Under the pieces are notes generated by a model, which did not search any database, had not been told where the DNA came from, and worked only from the letters and a program-made list of their open reading frames with translations. DNA of 64,000 nt, from the NCBI GenBank assembly GCA_963210315.1, contig OY723284.1:1302001-1366000 (forward strand). The letters are read 5' to 3'. Both the position numbers and the translations under genes were made by a program. Position 1 is the first letter of the stretch. Each line of letters begins with the position of its first letter. Positions 21,887-31,000 of the stretch are shown here, piece by piece. The DNA is from Rhynchopus euleeides. Lineage: Eukaryota; Euglenozoa; Diplonemea; Diplonemida; Diplonemidae.

Positions 21887-22218
21887 CTAACAGGGGAGGT
21901 GAAGAGGGCACGGGTCTTAGCCTGATGACACACTGCAACCTCAAGGTGACTGGCGACACCTCTCCCACAGTCTGCGGCGACTCTGCCGTGGCGACAAGGC
22001 TTCCTGTCATGGGAGATCGCTGCGTGGATCAACGTGGCACCACCCGTGTGCTCGGCAGGTTGTTTCGGCACCTGTTTTCTCCGTGTCATGCTTTTCGTGA
22101 GCGTGTCAGGGATGTTGGCACACGCTGGGGAGGGTTCACATGATGACATAACATATATCAGAAGCACACACCCACGTGGCGCTGTCCTTGGCAGGACTTT
22201 GAAAGTGCCGCCTTGATA
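21887..22218 (+). repeat. LINE 5' segment A, first copy
   Basis: Near-identical to 23103-23441. It begins GGAGCAACCTAACAGGGGAG and ends GTGCCGCCTTGAT, after which the two copies diverge: the second runs straight into ORF1, the first into unrelated sequence. Confidence 0.85.
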
Positions 22219-22340
22219 TCCTTGTTGGATAGAACCCTCATATCACACCCTCAATCAGCTGACGAAAAGTTGTCCTCACCTCCACTTCCGCGGATTAGCT
22301 CGACGAGTAGCTCTTACGCACACGAGGCGAGGGATAAGGT

Positions 22341-22462
22341 GGGAAGAAAGTCTTGCTGGCCTGAGACTAGCTATCTTAGGTTCCATTGATCCTGGCTCAC
22401 ACCTGATGAGGCGCACCAGGGGAGGTTGTAGTGTGTTAGCGCCGAAACACAGCAAGCACCGG
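22341..22462 (+). ncRNA. Structured RNA candidate with hammerhead-like core, copy 1
   Basis: CTGATGA (22403-22409) is followed by GGCGC, a 24-nt loop, GCGCC and GAAAC (22444-22448), the order and spacing of the CUGAUGA-stem II-GAAA strand of a hammerhead ribozyme. An outer stem pairs CTTGCTG (22352-22358) with CAGCAAG. An inner hairpin pairs CCTGAGA with TCTTAGG around CTAGCTA. The NUH cleavage strand could not be placed, so catalysis is not supported by sequence alone. Confidence 0.35.
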
Positions 22463-22843
22463 AAGACCGACGCGTGGCGTGCATGGTCCTTTGTTTTGTC
22501 TCTCTCTTTCTCTTGATTTGTTCTGGGATACCGGTGTTCATGCTAGGCTCCATGAGCCCGACTTGATCGCCACAAGCAAACAGTTCTGGAGCCTTTGCTG
22601 CCGCCAGGTCACGCACGTCTCTGCCCGCCTGCTAACTACGATATGCTACAGGACCTCTCGTGGGTTCATCGTAGTGGCAGCCTATTCCTTTGTCTCAGGG
22701 CCTGGAGATGTGACCCGGGGTGGTCGGAGGGGTATCAGACGGGGTAACATTCTCTTTCTCTCTTCTGGATGCATGACAAGGGGCGCAGTACATGAGCTTG
22801 TGCTCAGGCTGTGAGCTCCACACAAGAAACACACGCGCGCGAC

Positions 22844-22965
22844 GGGAAGAAAGTCTTGCTGGCCTAAGACTAGCTATCTTAGGTTCCATTGATCCTGGCT
22901 CACACCTGATGAGGCGCACCAGGGGAGGTTGTAGTGTGTTAGCGCCGAAACACAGCAAGCACCGG
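22844..22965 (+). ncRNA. Structured RNA candidate with hammerhead-like core, copy 2
   Basis: Same architecture as copy 1, offset by 503 bp: CTGATGA at 22906, GGCGC/GCGCC stem, GAAAC at 22947. The inner hairpin reads CCTAAGA/TCTTAGG; relative to copy 1 a G-U pair has become A-U, so the pairing is preserved. Confidence 0.35.
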
Positions 22966-23102
22966 GAGACCACCACGTGGCGTCTGCATCTGACGAGCTT
23001 GCTCTGATTTTGCTTCAGGATTGTAGCATCCGGCGACACGTTGTCAATCATTACGAAAAGTTGTATCACACCCTCAATCAGCTGACGAAAAGTTGTGAAA
23101 CT

Positions 23103-23441
23103 GGAGCAACCTAACAGGGGAGGTGAAGAGGGCACGGGTCTTAGCCTGATGACACACTGCAACCTCAAGGTGACTGGCGACACCTCTCCCACAGTCTGCG
23201 GCGACTCTGCCGTGGCGACAAGGCTTCCTGTCATGGGAGATCGCTGCGTGGATCAACGTGGCACTACCCGTGTGCTCGGCAGGTTGTTTCGGCACCTGTT
23301 TTCTCCGTGTCATGCTTTTCGTGAGCGTGTCAGGGATGTTGGCACACGCTGGGGAGGGTTCACATGATGACATAACATATATCAGAAGCACACACCCACG
23401 TGGCGCTGTCCTTGGCAGGACTTTGAAAGTGCCGCCTTGAT
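23103..23441 (+). repeat. LINE 5' segment A, second copy, abutting ORF1
   Basis: This copy leads directly into the ORF1 frame, which is open from 23371 although its first ATG is at 23479. It probably serves as the 5' UTR and promoter-proximal segment. Confidence 0.8.
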
Positions 23442-23478
23442 CGCCCCATCGGGCAAGGAGGCGGAGGAGGCGGCCAGC

Positions 23479-24936
23479 ATGTTGCTGGATGCGGCGGGCG
23501 TGCGGGCGCACCAGAAGGAGACGCACGGCTACGTACTCCTCTGCGCAGCGCCCTTCGAGGGCGGAGAACAGCTCCCCGTCTTGATGCAGGACGGGACGCA
23601 GCGCCCGCTCTACGCGATGACGCGAGGCCAGGTGACGCTCCCTCCCTGCACCAGACTATTTGCACAGCAGGCGGCGGAGGTGCCGAAGGCGACGACGGTG
23701 TTGACCTTTACGGTCGCCCATAAACACACCACGGGGGAGATGTGGGAGTGCATCAACGGCGACCCGTTGATGGCGATGCGCAAGCTGTGCCGGCGTGCGG
23801 TGGTGTCGGCCTGTGGCAAATCCGCCAAGATGGACAACGATCACATGTGGCGGGTGACGTCCCTTCCGGGGCGTAAAGAGATGTCGGTGCGGGTGGAGAC
23901 GGGCCGTGTCAAGGCCCTGCTGGCCTCCTCAGGGGTGGACGGGTGCTTCTGGCGCACGCTGTCCTTCGACAAGGGGGGCGAGACGTTGCCGGTTGTTCGC
24001 CTCCAGCCCACCCTGTCCAGGAGGGAGGCGTTGAGCGCGATGAAGCGGGCGGGTGGTGCGGCACTGGGCCTTGCCTATGGCACGCGCGCGCTGTTCGTGC
24101 GTGCGGCGACGGCGGACCAGGTGGACACACTGCGGCAGGCGCTCGGGGACGCAGCAGCTCCGCAGGATCAGGGACCCCCGATGCAGCGGTATGTGGTGAC
24201 TGGGGCTCGGGCCAACGAGCACCAGGCGGACGTGATGGGTGTGCTGACGGCAGCGGAGTGGGACGTGAAACTGTGCACGTCCTTCAGGCAGAAGGGCGGA
24301 CGCACGTGCATCGTGGCGTCGGCGGCACCCCCGCAGTTTGTGCAGGTGAAGCGGCTGAGCGACCCGCCGCTGTGGATCAGGCCCGCAGGGAAGGAGGACA
24401 ACCGGCCGACTCCGATGCAGCGGTACACTCCTCCTAAGGGTCAGCAGAAGGGCAAGCACGTCCGCCTGCCCGAACGCCCCGACATCGACCTGAAGGACGA
24501 GAAGGAGTTCCCCCCTCTGGGTGCGACAACCACCGCTGCGAACCCTGATGCGACGGCGCCTACGACGACGGCTGCCATCGATGACACGGTGGAGATGGAG
24601 GGTGGCGAGCAGGAGGCGGGCAAAAAGGCCAAGCGGAAGCGGACGGACGCCGCAGACGACGACGACGGCAACTCCCAGCAAGCGCCCTCCCTGGCATCAA
24701 AGCTGATGCACGTGGTGATGTCCGCGGTGTCACCCAGCCGCAGCCGTGACGCGCCCCCGCCTGAGCACACCCATTCCTACGACACCCTCAAGCAGCCGCG
24801 CTGTCAGGTGGTGGGTGGCTTCACCTGTGATGTCTGCGAGGAGAGCCGGAACAAGGGCCAGGTACGCCGGAAGTGCCTCACTGAGGGATGCCAGGTGCAC
24901 GCCTGCGCGGTGTGCTCCGCTGATGTGCGGCAGTGA
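23479..24936 (+). CDS. LINE ORF1 protein
   Basis: From the first ATG (23479) the product is 485 residues; the frame is open back to 23371 without an ATG, so an upstream non-AUG start is possible. The N-terminal two thirds are mixed alpha/beta with repeated TRALFVRAAT / KGGRTCIVASAAP-type strands, as in RNA-binding ORF1 proteins. A basic KKAKRKR stretch followed by an Asp run may be a nuclear signal. The C-terminus has a Cys-rich finger: CDVCEESRNKG...CLTEGCQVHACAVC. ORF1 proteins bind LINE RNA and help form the retrotransposition particle. Translation ends at TGA 24934-24936, in the same frame as ORF2. Homology to a named ORF1 family was not recognised. Confidence 0.75.
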   Translation: MLLDAAGVRAHQKETHGYVLLCAAPFEGGEQLPVLMQDGTQRPLYAMTRGQVTLPPCTRLFAQQAAEVPKATTVLTFTVAHKHTTGEMWECINGDPLMAMRKLCRRAVVSACGKSAKMDNDHMWRVTSLPGRKEMSVRVETGRVKALLASSGVDGCFWRTLSFDKGGETLPVVRLQPTLSRREALSAMKRAGGAALGLAYGTRALFVRAATADQVDTLRQALGDAAAPQDQGPPMQRYVVTGARANEHQADVMGVLTAAEWDVKLCTSFRQKGGRTCIVASAAPPQFVQVKRLSDPPLWIRPAGKEDNRPTPMQRYTPPKGQQKGKHVRLPERPDIDLKDEKEFPPLGATTTAANPDATAPTTTAAIDDTVEMEGGEQEAGKKAKRKRTDAADDDDGNSQQAPSLASKLMHVVMSAVSPSRSRDAPPPEHTHSYDTLKQPRCQVVGGFTCDVCEESRNKGQVRRKCLTEGCQVHACAVCSADVRQ

Positions 24937-25017
24937 CTGCGCTCCCCGCGCTCTATTGCCGACGCTGCCCGCGTAACCTTGCTGATGGGTGGGGACATCG
25001 AAACGAACCCTGGCCCC
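24934..25017 (+). promoter_or_regulatory. TGA stop followed in frame by a 2A-like (StopGo) motif
   Basis: ORF1 ends CAG TGA CTG. The same frame continues without another stop through LRSPRSIADAARVTLLMGGD to IETNPGP (motif GDIETNPGP at 24991-25017), then into ORF2. D(V/I)ExNPGP is the canonical 2A consensus, where the ribosome skips the Gly-Pro bond. A 2A needs about 20 upstream residues in the exit tunnel. These exist only if ribosomes pass the TGA or start upstream of the ATG at 24985. Confidence 0.8.
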
Positions 25018-28000
25018 ACCAACAACCTGGTTGTAGCGACACTGAATGTGACCTCACTGGACGCGCACTTCGACGTGCTTCGTGATGTGCCGGCGCACGT
25101 GGTGGGCCTGCAGGAGACTTGCAGCTCGCGGCGCCAACAAGAGGAGGTCGACTGGGTGCTGCGTAAGGGGGATGGGCGTCCGCAGGAGTGGGCCTTTCTG
25201 TGGGGTAAAGAGCGCCCCCCCAGGAGATCGAAAAACGCGCCGTCCGGCAACATCGCGTGTGGGCAACGTGGGGGTGGGGTGGCCACCATGGTGCGCCAGC
25301 CGTGTGTGTCGCGCGCCGTTCCGAACAACGCCATCACCGCGGGGTTTGAAGATGGCAGGGTCATGCACAGCATGGTGGCGCTCGGGTCGGGGGCCACGTT
25401 CCTCCATGTCTTCGTGGTGTACGCGCACTCGGGGTGCGACAACAAAACAGTGGCTGCCAGGGAGGCCCTCCTGAACTCTGTGTTGTTCGAGGCGCAGGCG
25501 CAGGTGGGTGGTGCTCCAGCGGTGGTACTGGGGGACCTCAACACGGATGTTGCGCGGTCGCCAACCCTCCGCAGAGCGCTGGAGAATGAGTGGGTCGACG
25601 CAGCGGTGCTCCAGGCTGCGAGGAGCGGCGATGACCCCCCGCCGACCTACACCTCTACACGTGCCAGCTCGCGAATCGACTACGTCCTGATGAACCGAGT
25701 CGCAGCGCAAAGTTTCGTGAGCTGCTCGACCTCGCTGGCTGGGGTGCCGAACCACTCGCTGGTGAGTGTCACGCTGGACTCGCACGCCTTCGCGCAGGAG
25801 ACCCTGAGGTACAAGGTGCCCCGTGCAATTCCTGCACCCCCCCGGTCACCTGACGCGGACGAGACACCCCCGGAGCCACCCGACCTTGCGCCGTTCTACG
25901 ACGCGGTGAAACGGGAAGCAGTCGAGGATGCGTGGATGATTTTTTCTGGGTTGTGCGAGCGTCATCTGCTGGACGGGAGCGAGGTGGCGGCGTCAGAGGA
26001 GCGGTCATACCTCGGGAGAGGCGCAGCGCGAGAACCGCAGCGGGTACGTGTGGCGGCGCCGAGCTCCGCCACCTTGGGCACAGTCGCGACGGCGAAGGAG
26101 CTGAGGTACAGCGCGACCATCAGCCGCATGGAGCACTACGTGCGCGCTCGCTCCTGCGTAAAAAGTGGTCCGGGCGCGGTGTCGGGGCAACTTGTCCGCT
26201 GCTGGCGCAAGTGTCGCAGCGTCCTACGTGAACTACCTCAGGAGTGTGGGGTGACGAGCCACCTGCTGGGCTCCGTCCCCGACGTCGCGACTGTGAAGAA
26301 GCTGCTGCATGCTGTGCGCGGACGCCTTCACGACATCAACCGAGAGGCGTGCAAGGCACGGAAACAGCGTTGGCGGGGGACTGTGCGCCAGATGTTCGCC
26401 TCCGACCGCAAAAGCCTTGTGACTGTCCTGAAGGGTAGCCCGGGCCAAGCCGCCGACACGGTGAAGAAGGGGAACGGTGAGCTGACGGCGAAGGTGTCGG
26501 AGATGGACGCCATCCTCATGGAAGCCTGGGCACCTATCCACCGGATGTACACGGGCGACAGGGCGGAGCCGGAGTTCGCGCCTTTCGCACGGGAGTACGA
26601 CGGGCTGTTCGAGGAGCACCCTATGCAGGTGGAAGACATCAGCGGCTCCGACCTGCTCGAAATGTTAAAGCGGAGGAAGAAGAAGTCTGCTGCGTGTGGT
26701 GTCGACGGATGGCGCATGGACGAGCTGCAGCGGCTGCCCCTCCCTCTCATGGACGGGTTTGCTGCCTTCTTCAACCTGGTGGAACGGACGGGGAAATGGC
26801 CGAAGGGGCTGCTCACGGCCCTGGTGTCGCTGATCCCGAAGAGCGAAGACCTCTCGCCAACGAACCTCCGGCCTATCACGGTCACCAGTGCGGTATACCG
26901 CCTGTGGGCGTGCCGCCGTCTCATCGACATAATGAAGTGGCAGGAGACGTGGGCCCTGGACACGCAGCACGGCTTCCGCCAGGGGCATAGGTGCGAGGAT
27001 GTCCTCATAGAGCTAACGACCCTGATTGAGGAGACCCTCCTGGATGATTCCAAACAGCTGTACCTGCTGGCCCTGGACTTCCAGAAGTGCTTCGACCGGG
27101 TGCCCCAGAAGCTCGTCTTGGAGCTGGCGGAGGCCATGGGGCTGCACCAGCGCATCCTACGCCCCCTCAAGACGATGTACAGTGGGCTGAAAAGAAGGTT
27201 CAAGCTGCCCTTAGGTGTTGGCGGGCGCTTCGAGGTGACCAACGGGATCCTGCAGGGCTGCCCTATATCGGTCATCCTGATCAACGCCCTCCTCTCGGTC
27301 ATGTTCAAGGCCGTCGACGTGCGCGTGCCATCAGTGTCTTCGCAGTCCTTCGCCGACGATGGGACGCTTGTATCTCAGGAGGATGAGGCGTCGGTGCAGC
27401 AGGCTGTCGATGTCGTGGTAGGCTTCTGCAACATCACCGGCATGGCCCTCAACGTCAAGAAGACGGTGGCGATGGGGATCCCGAGGGGCTCGTCGGGTTT
27501 CAGGAGACAACACCCATACGTGGGACAGGTGCGTGTTCAGGACAACATCCTCCCGACTGAGACAGCGTCGAAGATCCTCGGTGCAAAGGCCTGCGTCTCT
27601 GACAAGGTGCAGGTGCGCCGCAACGACGCGCGACTCGAGAGCCATAAACCCCTGCGCATGCGACTTCCGACCTCTCCGCTGAGCACACGACAACGGGCGG
27701 AAATTGTGGCGTCTAATGTCGTGTCGAGCACGGTGTCGGGCGGAGCGTTTGCCCCTCTGTCGAAGACGGCGACGCAGCGTCTTCGAAGCCGTCTCACAAC
27801 AGGCATCCTCGGCGTCAAGCACCCCTCCCGCAGTGTAGGCGCGATGCTCACCATCCTGCACAAGGCCCACCGTGTAGATCCGGCGATAGCCAACTCTTAC
27901 CGGATCCTGTGCAATCTCTTCGACACGTGTGTGCGCATCCCACACATGGTGGACAGGATGAACCGAATCGCTGTGCTGTACGAGGAACACCCGACCCTAT

Positions 28001-31000
28001 CCTCTGCTGACGCCCTCGGCCCTGTGGGCATCGCGATCTCGGTCGCCCTCCCTGCTGCTGGACTAGAGTGGGGCGATGACATCCGTGACTGTGCCATCGG
28101 GGATATGTGTCTCGCTGGTGAACCACGGTCCTCCCGGAACCATGCGCTGCGCGACAATCTGCGGCGGCAGGGCTGGAAGGCGCTGGCGAAGCACCGTCCT
28201 TCCTTCTCGGGGATCGAAAACGGTGTGGACTACGACAGGACGAACGCGCTCCGCCTGGAGACGAAGGACGGGAACCTCTCGCGGGCGCTGACGGTGGTGC
28301 TTGCTGGTGGTGTCTTCTTCGCGACGCGATGGGGGCGCAACGGCGCCTACGTCTCTGGTGGCAGGCGTGCGACGACAGACGAGACGTCGGACTCCTCATC
28401 CCATGCCCCATCTCCCTCACCGGCTGCTGACGCGGCTATGGCAGGGGACGAAGAGGATGAAGAAGCTGAGGAAGAGGAGGAGTGCGAGTACGAAGAGGAG
28501 GAGGACGAGGAGCAGGAAGACGCCGATCTTCTTGGTTCTCAGGATTCCTTCGACTGGGATATCGTGTCCAATCCGGCGGCGGAAGAGGCAGACGTGCGGG
28601 ACCCCAAGCTGTGTGTACACTGCGATGGTGCGGACAGTGACACGCCTGATCACCTTTGGTGGGCATGCAGTGCGTTTGACTCCGTCAGGTCTCAACCTCA
28701 GTTCGAACCCCTGCTGCAGCTGGACCGCTCAGAGTGGCCCCCGTGCCTTGCGAGATACGGCGTGGTGCCAGAGGGATTCCAGGTAGACGAGACCTTGCTG
28801 CACACGCTGATGGGGCGCATCGTGCTGAAGCGGTGGGAGCTCGAGGCGAAGATGCGGCGCTCTGGACCCCTCGTGCACCCCTGGACGGCTGCTCTCTCCT
28901 GGCCAGCAGAGACTTTTGACTTCGACGTATCCAGTATCCCAGAGAAGCCAGCAGCGCGGCTGTGGCCGTATAGCGCTGCGTCTCTCAGGGCGATACTTGC
29001 GTGGCTCGCAGCGCTCCAATGGACGAAGCAAGGCACGGTGTCGAACATCGAGCTCGCCCTTGACTTCGAGGTCTTCACAGGGAAGGCGTTACAGCCCTCG
29101 GAGCGCTCGGCACGAACCTCCAACCCCGCGATGGCCGAGCGTGGCAACCTTCTCTGGACGATGATGGGCTGCCTGACGAGGCTATGCGACCAGCTAAGCC
29201 TTCCTACCCCGTGGCCTGCGCGACGCGAGGACCGGGTCGGCTCCCTCTGCTCGGTAGGCGCTGGAGAGGTCTGGGGCGGGATGACACCTCGGCCCGTGTT
29301 CGCAGGTGGGGCAGAGACGATCACGGCGTTAGAGGCGAGTGCAGAACAGGCATGTGCGGCCGCAGGCGTCGATGCAGACGGCAATATCGTGAGGTGGGGA
29401 ACAAACGTGTTCCCAGACTACACTGGGATCCCCCGGACCACGCGAGCCTCACAATGGGATGGGCCACGCCCGCCCCCGCCGCGCAGCGCTATACCTGTAC
29501 CAGTGCCGCGGTCGCTCGCGAGCACGTCTCTGGGCCCCCGGAAAGTGTGCAACGCGCATTCGAAACCGAAATACGACGAGTGCGATACCGCCAAGCGGAA
29601 TTACGCACTGACGATAGCTGCGTGTTGCCGCGTCCACCACCACCACGCGGACGGCCTGAAGGTGATGTGCTGTGAGACACACCACATGACGCGGTGCGGC
29701 ACCTGCGCCAATGTGAAGACATGCTGCGCGGCCGGCCACCATGGGCGCGCCCCCAGGGTCGACCAAGTTGCGAGCACGGATGACGACAGCAGCAGCTGCG
29801 ATGACGATTCTGACAGCGAGGGAGAGGAGGGCAGCTCTGGTGCCACTGAGCATGATGGAGACGACGCTGATGATGCGGGCTCCACCAGCGAGGAAGTCCC
29901 TCCCTCGTCTGTGATGGATAGCGACACGACGGCTGCGGCTGCGGTAAAACGCACCGCCATCGTTCTGGACGCCTCCGACGAGGACTCGATGGGGCAGGAT
30001 GCCGTGAAACGCACCGCCATTTGTTTAGATCACTCTGACGAGGGCCCGTCCCTCTGGGGGGCTGGGATAGTGTGTGTGCGACAGCCAGAGTGGGACATGT
30101 GTGCGTCTCTTCTTCTTCTTTGGCCGGGCGTGATTGAGCATTTGGCTCTTCACTGCCCCGACGATCAGCCCAGTGAGGGCGAGTTGGGTTCTTCTGCGGA
30201 GTCATCTGCGCTGACCCCACGCGAATTTCCTGGTTTTCTTTTCTCGCCTTCCCCTCGAATGAATACCCCTGCTTCCCCTACCCCGCGTAAGATGGGTGCA
30301 GAGCACGTTACGCTTGATGCGGATGAATCGTCGGGCTCCCAGCCTGATGATGCTCGTCTCGCTCCACCAGCAGACACAGCACCGCTTCCGGCGCCCTCTC
30401 CGGCTCCGGAGCTCGTGCTGCACACAGACCTGCTGGACGGGCTACAGACCCCGCAGACGGGCTCGCCGCCCCTCCCAGAGAGCGCCACGCAACGGAGATC
30501 TCCGAGCCCTTACGTGGGGCGCCGCCTTCCTTTCTCTCCCTCTCTCCCCTCTGAGTCCTCGGTACCCCGCGCGCAGAAGCGGGTAGCACCCATACAGGAG
30601 ACAGGCGCATCTGCCCTGGGGCAACGCTCCTTTAACAACAGAAGAGTAGAACCTCAACCCCCCGTGTCCCCTGGTTCACCGATTTCAGCGTCAAGCCTTC
30701 GGCCTGACGAGGATAGTATCATGCCCCCATCAGAACTTGCTTCTCCCCTTCCTCTCTCGCCTGCACCTTCCCTTGTTGTGGATGACTCGCCGGGCTTTCA
30801 GCCCGTCGACACTCGGCTTAGTCCCCCATCAGACACTGTGTCACCCCCACCACCCTCTCCATGTCAGGAGCCCCTAGTGCCTTTAGACCCTGCAACCCCC
30901 TCTCTTCCCGACTGGCAGGCAGAAACGCCGTCTCACCAGGGGAGCGACACGCTCTCCCACGAGTGCACGTCGCCGAGCCCTTGCGTGGGGCGTCGACTTC

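Noticed and set aside
21946..21990. Second CTGATGA near 21931 as another ribozyme core
   Set aside because: No adjacent stem followed by GAAA; the heptamer alone is expected by chance.
24979..24981. TTG as an independent ORF2 start
   Set aside because: A near-cognate start here would leave too few residues before the 2A motif; ATG at 24985 or continuation from ORF1 is more plausible.
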